Source of the DNA: Sphingobacteriales bacterium
Lineage (GTDB): Bacteria; Bacteroidota; Bacteroidia; Chitinophagales; Chitinophagaceae
Direction: 5' to 3'
DNA length: 57,161 nucleotides
NCBI GenBank assembly: GCA_016185185.1
Contig: JACPOD010000030.1
Span: forward strand, 1 to 57,161
A model generated the notes under the pieces. That model made no database searches. It was not told the DNA's origin and saw only the letters and a program-made list of their open reading frames with translations. Position numbers and translations under genes: made by a program. This document shows positions 50,536 through 57,161 of this stretch, piece by piece; positions within the stretch are counted from its first letter, which is position 1, and every line of letters starts with the position of its first letter.

Positions 50536-51777
50536 ATGATTCAATACGACAGATTTGTTTTAAATAATGGCCTTCGTGTGCTGGTACATGAAGATAACTC
50601 CACCCCAATGGCGGTTCTTAATATTATGTATGATGTTGGTTCCAGGGATGAAAATCCCGAACAAACCGGGTTTGCACACTTGTTTGAACATTTAATGTTT
50701 GGGGGAAGTATAAATATCCCCGTATATGATGAGCCATTACAAATGGCGGGAGGCGAAAACAACGCTTATACATCGAATGACATAACCAATTATTATATAC
50801 AGCTTCCGGCAGATAATCTTGAAACAGCGTTCTGGCTGGAAAGCGACCGTATGTTATCGCTGGCTTTTGATGAAAAAAGCCTGGAAGTACAGCGTAAAGT
50901 GGTGTGCGAAGAGTTTAAAGAACACTATATTAATAAACCCTATGGGGATGTTTGGTTTAAATTAAGAGAGATGGCCTTTAAACAACACCCATACCGGTGG
51001 ATGACAATAGGAAAAGAATTAAGTCATATTGAAAATGCACAATTACAGGATGTAAAGAATTTTTTCTTTAAACATTACCGCCCGGTAAATGCTGTATTAG
51101 TAGTGGCCGGTAATGTAAAAACAGCATTGGTAAAAGAGCTGGCTGAGAAATGGTTTGGCGATATTCCTTCCGGAGAAAAATATGTTCGCCAGTTACCCGT
51201 TGAGCCCAAACAGACCGAAGCAAGAAAGATGGAAGTAAAAGCCAACGTACCGTTAGATGCATTTTATAAATGCTGGCATATATACAGCCGTCTCGATGAA
51301 AGATATTATATAGCCGATTTAATTACAGAAATACTAAGCGGTGGCGGTTCTTCAAGGTTATACCAATCCTTGGTAAAAGAAAAGCAATTATTCAGCAATA
51401 TAGAATGTTATCATTTTGGAACAACAGAAGCCGGTCTTCTTGCCATTGAAGGTAAGCTGGTAAAAGGAGTACAAATGGAAGATGCCGAAAAAGCAGTGGA
51501 GGAAGAATTAAAAAAAATTAAACAGGAAAAAGTAAGTGAAGATGAACTGCAGAAAGTTAAAAACAAAACAGAAAGCATGATGGCATTTGAAGACATGAGT
51601 GTAATGAACAGGGCCAGCAGCCTGGCTCATTATGAATTACTGGGAGACGCGGAATTGATGAATACAGAACTTTCTAAATTTCACGCCGTAACGGCTGAGG
51701 ATATTTTAAACGAAAGCCAGGTCATATTTGATGAGGCAAACAGTAATACCTTATACTATTACGCATCCGGAAACTGA
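50536..51777 (+). CDS. M16 family zinc metallopeptidase, catalytic subunit
   Basis: This 413-aa protein has the inverted zinc motif HLFEH (H48, E51, H52) and the downstream glutamate region VVCEEFKEHY, typical of pitrilysin/M16 enzymes. The second half carries the inactive domain (LVKEKQLFSNIECYHFG). No signal peptide is visible, unlike many Bacteroidota M16 proteins, so it is probably cytoplasmic or uses another route. It is followed by a second M16 gene without the zinc motif 36 bp downstream. The two probably form a heterodimer like the mitochondrial processing peptidase. Confidence 0.93.
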   Translation: MIQYDRFVLNNGLRVLVHEDNSTPMAVLNIMYDVGSRDENPEQTGFAHLFEHLMFGGSINIPVYDEPLQMAGGENNAYTSNDITNYYIQLPADNLETAFWLESDRMLSLAFDEKSLEVQRKVVCEEFKEHYINKPYGDVWFKLREMAFKQHPYRWMTIGKELSHIENAQLQDVKNFFFKHYRPVNAVLVVAGNVKTALVKELAEKWFGDIPSGEKYVRQLPVEPKQTEARKMEVKANVPLDAFYKCWHIYSRLDERYYIADLITEILSGGGSSRLYQSLVKEKQLFSNIECYHFGTTEAGLLAIEGKLVKGVQMEDAEKAVEEELKKIKQEKVSEDELQKVKNKTESMMAFEDMSVMNRASSLAHYELLGDAELMNTELSKFHAVTAEDILNESQVIFDEANSNTLYYYASGN

Positions 51778-51813
51778 TAAAAGCACTATTTAAAAAAGAT
51801 TAATAACGAAAGA

Positions 51814-53094
51814 ATGACCGACAGAACAAAAGCGCCAAGAATAAAAGATGCCGTTGAGTTTGACCTGAAGCTAAAACCGTATGAAAAATTTACGCTGGAT
51901 AACGGAGTACCTGTTTACAGCATCAACGCCGGCGCCGAAGATGTGCTGATGGTTGAACTGGTTTTTTTTGCAGGAAATAGTTACGAACAAAAAAATATTA
52001 TTGCAGCTGCAGTAAACGGACTGCTTAAAAACGGAACCAGCACTAAAACAGCTTTTCAAATCAATAACCACTTTGAATATTACGGCGCTTATTTAAGCCG
52101 TAACTGCTACAATGAAACAGCAACGCTAACACTGCACACCTTATCAAAACATTTAGATAAACTATTACCGGTAATGCAGGAAATTGTTGCTGATTCTGTT
52201 TTCCCTGAAGAAGAAATTTCCATCTTCAAACAAAACTGCAAACAAAAACTTGCAGTTGGGTTAAAAAAATGTGACTTTGTTGCCGGGAGGTTGATTGATG
52301 CATATCTTTTTGGAGAAGAGCATCCTTATGGTAAATACAGTAATGCGGAAGATTATGATGCATTACAAAGAACCGACTTGCAAGACTTTTACAAAAAACA
52401 GTATAGTAATGGCAACTGTATCATTTTTACAGCAGGAAAAATTCCACCCGAGCTGGAAAAACTGCTTAATGAGTTTTTTGGAAAACTACCTCTGCAACCA
52501 CCTCCCATAGAAACAGAAAAGTTTATAATAAAACCCGCAGCGGAAAAGAAGTACCGTATTCATAACGACCCGGATGGAGTACAGGGTGCTATCAGGATTG
52601 CCAGCCCTTTTCCCAACCGTCATCACCCCGATTTTTTAAAAGCAAATGTGCTTAATATTTTGTTTGGTGGTTTTTTTGGCTCCCGGCTAATGAGCAATAT
52701 ACGGGAAGACAAAGGATATACATACGGCATTCACAGTTACCTGCAAAATCATGTACATTCCAGCGCCTGGGTCATAAGTACAGAGGCTGGTAAAGATGTT
52801 TGTGAAGCCACCATACAGGAAGTATATAATGAAATGAAAGACCTGCGGGAAGAATTAGTAGATGACGAGGAACTGATGCTGGTACGAAACTATATGATGG
52901 GAATTATTTTGGGGGACCTCGATGGTCCGTTTCAGCTCATAGCCCGGTGGAAGAATATTATTTTAAATAATCTGGATGAGGCGTACTTTTATAATTCCAT
53001 TCAAACAATTAAAACTGTAACGGCTGAAGAATTAAAGGAACTGGCCACTAACTATTTACAGCCCGAAAAGTTTTATGAACTGGTGGTGATTTAA
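51814..53094 (+). CDS. M16 family protein without zinc motif (partner subunit)
   Basis: This 426-aa protein has the M16 fold order (VPVYSINAGAEDVLMVELVFFAGNSYEQKNIIAAAVNGLLKNGTSTK) but no HxxEH in the zinc position. The late glycine-rich strand and arginine/tyrosine motif (FGGFFGSRLMSNIREDKGYTYGIHSY) typical of the substrate-binding half is present. It is therefore the non-catalytic half of a two-gene peptidase with the gene just upstream, like the beta/alpha pairs of other M16B enzymes. Confidence 0.92.
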   Translation: MTDRTKAPRIKDAVEFDLKLKPYEKFTLDNGVPVYSINAGAEDVLMVELVFFAGNSYEQKNIIAAAVNGLLKNGTSTKTAFQINNHFEYYGAYLSRNCYNETATLTLHTLSKHLDKLLPVMQEIVADSVFPEEEISIFKQNCKQKLAVGLKKCDFVAGRLIDAYLFGEEHPYGKYSNAEDYDALQRTDLQDFYKKQYSNGNCIIFTAGKIPPELEKLLNEFFGKLPLQPPPIETEKFIIKPAAEKKYRIHNDPDGVQGAIRIASPFPNRHHPDFLKANVLNILFGGFFGSRLMSNIREDKGYTYGIHSYLQNHVHSSAWVISTEAGKDVCEATIQEVYNEMKDLREELVDDEELMLVRNYMMGIILGDLDGPFQLIARWKNIILNNLDEAYFYNSIQTIKTVTAEELKELATNYLQPEKFYELVVI

Positions 53095-53104
53095 AATTTA
53101 GTGT

Positions 53105-53473
53105 ATGAACTTTCTTTTAAAAATTCTCATTACAGCAGTAAACGTATTCCTGCTGGCCTACCTGTTACCGGGTATCGAAATAAAAGATTTTATGACTGCT
53201 GTAGTGGTTGCCCTGGTTTTGTCTTTATTAGATGCCATTGTAAAACCATTGCTGATATTATTTACACTGCCGGCCACTATTTTAACATTGGGGTTATTTC
53301 TTTTTGTCATCAATGCCTGTATCATTTTACTTGATGCCTATTTTGTACATGGATTTAAAGTAGATGGATTTTGGTATGCCCTTCTGTTCAGTCTTTGCCT
53401 GTCTTTACTTAACTCGTTTGTTCATAAAAGAGCATTCCCTGAAAAAGGAAACAGCAGACATATCCAGGATTAA
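53105..53473 (+). CDS. Four-helix membrane protein, 'phage holin family' (PF04020 type)
   Basis: This 122-aa protein has four membrane spans and the family blocks LLAYLLPGIEIKDFMTAVVVALVLSLLDAIVKPLLILFTLPATILTLGLFLFVINACIILLDAYF and GFKVDGFWYALLFSLCLSLLN. Despite the name, these proteins are conserved chromosomal proteins in many bacteria, and no phage genes are near. Function unknown. It follows the M16 gene by 10 bp and ends 45 bp before the E1 gene. Confidence 0.88.
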   Translation: MNFLLKILITAVNVFLLAYLLPGIEIKDFMTAVVVALVLSLLDAIVKPLLILFTLPATILTLGLFLFVINACIILLDAYFVHGFKVDGFWYALLFSLCLSLLNSFVHKRAFPEKGNSRHIQD

Positions 53474-53490
53474 TATTTTCTTTCCGGTAA

Positions 53491-53519
53491 TGCAGCAAAT
53501 ATTTCTCAAATTTGCTGCA
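53491..53519 (+). promoter_or_regulatory. 10-bp perfect inverted repeat ending at the E1 start codon
   Basis: TGCAGCAAAT (53491-53500) pairs with ATTTGCTGCA (53510-53519) around a 9-nt loop. The last base is the A of the E1 start ATG. In RNA this hairpin would sequester the start. In DNA it could be an operator. There is no TAnnTTTG element in front of this gene; the repeat contains the similar CAAATTTG. Confidence 0.55.
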
Positions 53520-55528
53520 TGAATTTCGACCGCAAGGATTTATCTGACGAAGAGCTTGTACAATTTTTTAAAAGCATCCTGCTGCCACGCATGATTGAAG
53601 AAAAAATGCTGGTATTGCTGCGGCAGGGTAAAATTTCCAAATGGTTTAGTGGTATCGGACAGGAAGCTATTGCTGTTGGCGCCACCCTTGCTTTACAGGA
53701 AGATGAATGGGTGATGCCATTGCATCGTAACCTTGGCGTGTTCACCACCCGTAATATGCCACTGAGTAAATTATTTAAACAATGGCAGGGAAGCAAGGAT
53801 GGTTACAGTAAAGGAAGAGAACGAAGTTTTCATTTTGGTACAAAAGAACACCATATCTGCGGAATGATTTCTCATTTGGGTCCGCAACTCGCTATTGCAG
53901 ATGGTGTGGCACTGGCACATAAACTCCGTAAAGAAAATAAAGTATCGGTAGCTTTTACCGGTGATGGTGGCACCAGTGAGGGAGATTTTCATGAAGCATT
54001 AAATGTAGCAGCAGTATGGGATTTGCCGGTGATATTTATTATCGAAAATAACGGTTATGGGCTAAGTACACCCGTAAATGAACAATATCGTTGTGACAGC
54101 CTGGTAGAAAAAGCCAGGGGGTATGGGATGGAAGGAGTAAAAATTGATGGTAATAATTTATTAACTGTGTACGACACTATTAAAGGCGTGCGGCAATATT
54201 GTATTAAACATCAAAAACCTTTTTTAATTGAGTGCATGACCTTTCGTATGCGGGGCCATGAAGAAGCAAGTGGTACCAAATATGTTCCAAAATATTTATT
54301 TGAAATATGGGAAGAAAAAGACCCGGTAAAAAAATATGAAGAGTACTTAACATCCACCGGATTGTTAAATGAACAAAAGATTGAAAACATTAAAGCAGAA
54401 ATAAAAGAACATATTGAATCGGAATTAAAAACCGGTTTTGATTCTCCGGCCATCATTCCAGATACAATCGAAGAAATCAATGATGTGTTTGCAGAGAAAG
54501 CGGTTGACTTTGATGTGAAAGTGATTGATAATTCATCATCATCTTATCATTCATCACTCACGACTCACGACTCACGCCTCGTTGATGCCATCAAAGAAGG
54601 GTTATATCAATCGATGCAAAAACATCCAAACCTCATTTTGATGGGACAGGATATTGCGGAATATGGCGGCGCTTTTAAAATAACTGAAGGCTTTGTAAAT
54701 GAATTTGGCAAAGAAAGAGTACGCAACACGCCATTGTGCGAAAGTGCTATTGTTGGTTCGGCATTGGGATTAAGCCTGGAAGGGTATAAAAGCATGATGG
54801 AAATGCAGTTTGCCGATTTTGTGAGCGTAGGCTTTAACCAAATTGTAAATAACCTTGCCAAGATACATTACCGCTGGGGACAAAATGCAGATGTAGTCAT
54901 TCGCATGCCTAGCGGAGGTGGTGTGGGAGCGGGTCCCTTCCATTCACAAAGCAATGAAGCATGGTTTACCAAAGTACCCGGACTTAAAATAGTTTATCCA
55001 TCTTCACCAGTTGATGCAAAAGGTTTAATGATTGCAGCTATCAATGATCCCAATCCTGTAATGTATTTTGAACACAAAGCTTTGTACAGAAGCATCAGCG
55101 GGCAGGTGCCCGATGAATATTACGAAATAGAAATAGGGAAAGCAAGATTAGTGGAAGAAGGCGAAGATCTTTCCATCATCACTTACGGAAGCGGTGTGCA
55201 TTGGGCAACTGATTATGCAGTAAAACACGATGAGATTTCTTTCGACATCTTAGATTTAAGAACATTGGCTCCGCTTGATTATGCAGCTATTCGTTCTTCA
55301 GTTGAAAGAACAGGCAAAGTGTTGATATTGCATGAAGACACCTTAATTGGCGGAATCGGCGGTGAGATTGCAGCCTGGATAAATGAACACTGTTTTGACC
55401 TGCTCGATGCCCCGGTAATGCGTTGCGGCTCCTTAGATACTCCCATACCTTTTAATATTGAACTGGAGAAAAATTTTATGGCCCATGCAAGGCTGGATAA
55501 ATATGTACAGAAGCTGATGAATTATTAA
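53519..55528 (+). CDS. Alpha-ketoacid dehydrogenase E1, fused alpha and beta subunits
   Basis: This 669-aa protein joins both E1 subunits. Residues 1-330 are E1 alpha, with the thiamine diphosphate motif GDGGTSEGDFHEALNVAAVWDLPVIFIIENN and the phosphorylation-loop-like segment FRMRGHEEAS. Residues 350-669 are E1 beta (LMGQDIAEYGGAFKITEGF, the MPSGGGVGAGPFHSQS block, EHKALYRS, GIGGEIAAW). It decarboxylates a 2-oxo acid, probably branched-chain or pyruvate, and passes the acyl group to a lipoyl E2. The linker (about 337-352) contains a tandem 7-bp DNA repeat. The E2 and E3 genes are not in the window. Its end overlaps the minus-strand gene at 55525 by 4 bp. Confidence 0.94.
   Translation: MNFDRKDLSDEELVQFFKSILLPRMIEEKMLVLLRQGKISKWFSGIGQEAIAVGATLALQEDEWVMPLHRNLGVFTTRNMPLSKLFKQWQGSKDGYSKGRERSFHFGTKEHHICGMISHLGPQLAIADGVALAHKLRKENKVSVAFTGDGGTSEGDFHEALNVAAVWDLPVIFIIENNGYGLSTPVNEQYRCDSLVEKARGYGMEGVKIDGNNLLTVYDTIKGVRQYCIKHQKPFLIECMTFRMRGHEEASGTKYVPKYLFEIWEEKDPVKKYEEYLTSTGLLNEQKIENIKAEIKEHIESELKTGFDSPAIIPDTIEEINDVFAEKAVDFDVKVIDNSSSSYHSSLTTHDSRLVDAIKEGLYQSMQKHPNLILMGQDIAEYGGAFKITEGFVNEFGKERVRNTPLCESAIVGSALGLSLEGYKSMMEMQFADFVSVGFNQIVNNLAKIHYRWGQNADVVIRMPSGGGVGAGPFHSQSNEAWFTKVPGLKIVYPSSPVDAKGLMIAAINDPNPVMYFEHKALYRSISGQVPDEYYEIEIGKARLVEEGEDLSIITYGSGVHWATDYAVKHDEISFDILDLRTLAPLDYAAIRSSVERTGKVLILHEDTLIGGIGGEIAAWINEHCFDLLDAPVMRCGSLDTPIPFNIELEKNFMAHARLDKYVQKLMNY
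54556..54576 (+). repeat. Three tandem copies of ACTCACG in the E1 linker
   Basis: ACTCACG occurs three times in a row (21 bp, seven codons, so in frame), after a TCATCATCATCTTATCATTC-like stretch. It encodes part of a Ser/Thr/His/Asp-rich linker between the alpha and beta halves of E1. The rest of the gene has no such repeat. Confidence 0.75.
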
Positions 55529-55905
55529 CGATTTAATTTCTTTCTTCTCCAGTCTCTTATATTTAACCATACACTTAAAATAAAACTCATGGCGAATACA
55601 GCAACTGTTGCTGTTTCAACCAATGAAACGTTTAAATTCAAACCCGTAAGTTTTACAAACAAAAAATGAATATACGATCTTGTCTGATCGTGCAGACCTA
55701 ACCGCTCCCTTACCTGCCAATGCCACTGGGTACAATAACAAAAACCAATTCCCTTCCATAACCCAACCACAAACCAGGAAAATGCTGTGATTAATAAAGT
55801 AAAAAGATTGAGCTTTCTTGTTTTGGGAAATATCCATCCCACCATATTAAACAAAGTAAATACCGTGTGAAAAACAAAAAAGAAAATATTGAGGAACGAA
55901 TACAT
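55525..55905 (-). CDS. DUF2784-like membrane protein
   Basis: This 126-aa protein has three or four membrane spans: FLNIFFFVFHTVFTLFNMVGWIF, LNLFTLLITAFSWFVVGLWKGIGFCYCTQW and VETATVAVFAMSFILSVWLNI. The order of a helix, an early tryptophan/proline turn and a G-x-C-x-x-T-x-W segment resembles DUF2784 proteins, a family with no known function. Its stop overlaps the E1 gene by 4 bp. The amidohydrolase gene ends 5 bp upstream of its start, so they are probably cotranscribed. Confidence 0.65.
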   Translation of the reverse strand: MYSFLNIFFFVFHTVFTLFNMVGWIFPKTRKLNLFTLLITAFSWFVVGLWKGIGFCYCTQWHWQVRERLGLHDQTRSYIHFLFVKLTGLNLNVSLVETATVAVFAMSFILSVWLNIRDWRRKKLNR

Positions 55906-55910
55906 TAAAA

Positions 55911-57161
55911 TTATTTTCTTCTTAAAGCGATACCACTTCTTGCACCTGTGTGCAAGCCATTATCAACTGTAAGCACACCATTTACCAGCACAAATTTAAA
56001 ACCCGTGGAATATTGATGTGGCTGTTCAAATGTTGATTTATCTGTAATGGCAGCTTCATCAAAAATTACAATATCAGCCGCCATACCTTCTCTCAGCAAA
56101 CCACGGTCTTTCAACTGAAACTTTTGTGCGGGTAAAGAAGTCATTCTTCTTACTGCTTCTTCCAGCGACAGCACTTTTTCCTCTCTTACATACTTACTTA
56201 ATACCCTTGCATTGGTACCGTAACCTCTTGGATGCGGCATGCCTTGTTCAAACACCCGTATGCTGGCGTCGCTGGCAAACATATTAAAAGGATAACGCAT
56301 AATGTACTGAACATCTTTTTCGCTCATACCATGAAAAATCATTCCGGCACCACCATTGATCATCATCTCCATCACGGTTTCCGTTTCCGCTTTGGCAGTA
56401 TGTTTTCTTCCTTTAACCAGGTTTACCTGTTCAATACTTTTGCCATTAAGTGTGGAATCAAATTTATAGCTGGCAATCACAGGGTAACTAAAATGTTTTA
56501 ATTTTCTTTTCTTCAAAGTATTCAGCATATAATCTGTTACATACTTTCTAATCTCTTTACGGTTTAATCTTGCTGCAATAGAATCCTGGCCATCAGCTAA
56601 CACATCATCCGGCAATAAAGTACTTAACGAAGTACTGCTGGCTGTGTATGGATATTGATCGATAGTCACATCCAGTCCGTCTTTCCTGGCCTGTTCAATC
56701 ATTGCAACGGTTTCTTTGCTTCTTCCCCAGTTGTTTTGTCCGCTCAGTTTGAAATGTGAAATTTCTACCGGCATATTATTCACTCTTCCAATATACAATG
56801 CTTCGTTAATAGCATTCACAATACTATCTCCCTCATTACGCATATGACTGGTATAAACACCATTGTATTTTGCAGCAATTGCTGCCAACCGTACCACTTC
56901 ACTTGTTTTGGAATACGTACCCGGTATATAAATGAGACCTGTTGAAAAACCAACGGCACCACTTTTCATGGCATCTTCTACAATTTTTTCCATTTGTTTT
57001 AATTCGTCTTCAGTGGGGTCACGCATTGCTTTGCCCATTACCGCTCTTCTTACATCGTTATGCCCAATGAGTGCGGCTACATTAATGGATAATTTCAAAC
57101 TATCGATGAAGTGGAGATAGGTATCAATATCAACTTTTGATAAACCACAGTTACCGGTAAT
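55911..57161 (-). CDS. D-aminoacylase / N-acyl-D-amino-acid deacylase family amidohydrolase, 5'-truncated
   Basis: The frame is open to the right edge. The apparent start at 57098 is an internal TTG, because upstream codons still encode the family motif TGNCG. The C-terminal 416 residues are present, with metal-site residues of the amidohydrolase fold: histidines in TSHMRNEGDS and EISHFKLSG, and Asp in MFASDASIRVFEQG, then YGTNARVLSKYVREEKVLSLEEAVRRMTSLPAQKF. The enzyme removes acyl groups from N-acyl-D-amino acids, often from cell-wall turnover. The missing N-terminus should hold the first metal-binding HxH. Confidence 0.9.
   Translation of the reverse strand: MTGNCGLSKVDIDTYLHFIDSLKLSINVAALIGHNDVRRAVMGKAMRDPTEDELKQMEKIVEDAMKSGAVGFSTGLIYIPGTYSKTSEVVRLAAIAAKYNGVYTSHMRNEGDSIVNAINEALYIGRVNNMPVEISHFKLSGQNNWGRSKETVAMIEQARKDGLDVTIDQYPYTASSTSLSTLLPDDVLADGQDSIAARLNRKEIRKYVTDYMLNTLKKRKLKHFSYPVIASYKFDSTLNGKSIEQVNLVKGRKHTAKAETETVMEMMINGGAGMIFHGMSEKDVQYIMRYPFNMFASDASIRVFEQGMPHPRGYGTNARVLSKYVREEKVLSLEEAVRRMTSLPAQKFQLKDRGLLREGMAADIVIFDEAAITDKSTFEQPHQYSTGFKFVLVNGVLTVDNGLHTGARSGIALRRK

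Noticed and set aside
53105-53473. Prophage marker because of the 'phage holin' family name
   Set aside because: The family is a common chromosomal membrane protein, and no integrase, capsid, terminase or lysin gene is near.
57096-57098. TTG start of the D-aminoacylase at 57098
   Set aside because: Codons upstream to the window edge still encode the family motif T-G-N-C-G, so this is an internal leucine codon of a truncated gene.
1-57161. CRISPR array, rRNA operon or complete insertion sequence
   Set aside because: No regularly spaced repeats, no conserved rRNA segments and no full transposase with terminal repeats were seen on either strand.

Overview
The window comes from a Bacteroidota chromosome, most likely a member of the Chitinophagaceae (family assignment is inference). 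The signs are AT-rich DNA, many promoters of the Bacteroidota type (TTTG or TTG, about 20 bp, TAnnTTTG), few Shine-Dalgarno sites, and typical gene families: GLPGLI, carboxypeptidase-regulatory beta-barrels, PadR-PspC pairs, DUF1080 with Gfo/Idh/MocA, the futalosine enzyme MqnC and ComB. I found no tRNA, rRNA, CRISPR array, prophage or complete insertion sequence.

Layout. 1-5650: a cut-off gene at the edge that may be a transposase, an aminotransferase, dnaN, a lipoprotein, a DUF2007 protein, an acetyltransferase and a fatty-acid-hydroxylase-type membrane enzyme. 5654-9141 (minus): the conserved operon of circularly permuted ATP-grasp, alpha-E and transglutaminase proteins. 9265-13996: kdsB and a KdnB-like Kdo 8-oxidase flank a sugar porter and a broken GH32 fructosidase. 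14182-17599: membrane proteins, including a CorA gene interrupted by TGA. 18058-20847: a PadR-PspC operon with an operator-like palindrome over its promoter. 21055-28148: gcvT, comB and a SWIM-SNF2 helicase. 28249-36295: two possible micro-ORFs, a methyltransferase-like protein, a large outer-membrane beta-barrel gene, msrC, and a Gfo plus DUF1080 pair. 36305-40714: a GLPGLI/serine-hydrolase/TPR fusion divergent from a histidine kinase-response regulator pair. 40719-42827: an ECF sigma factor with an anti-sigma-like barrel protein. 43937-48013: a frameshifted gene, an ABC ATPase without its P-loop, an FtsX-type permease and an AraC/GyrI regulator. 48021-57161: mqnC, an aspartyl protease, two M16 peptidases, a fused E1 dehydrogenase and a 5'-truncated D-aminoacylase.

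The most interesting signal is regulatory. A three-repeat GGTTAA operator with identical internal spacing lies between the GLPGLI fusion and the two-component genes, and again upstream of the beta-barrel gene 8 kb away. At both places its inner edge is exactly 21 bp from a TAnnTTTG element. This suggests a small envelope regulon of the response regulator: its own operon, the GLPGLI-hydrolase fusion and the beta-barrel protein.

A second theme is gene damage. The sequence suggests a nonsense codon in corA, an internal loss in GH32, loss of the NAD-binding region in the Gfo protein, loss of the P-loop region in an ABC ATPase, a frameshift near 44135 and possibly a stop at 14068. A third is packing: eight convergent gene pairs meet with gaps of 9 bp or less, or overlap.
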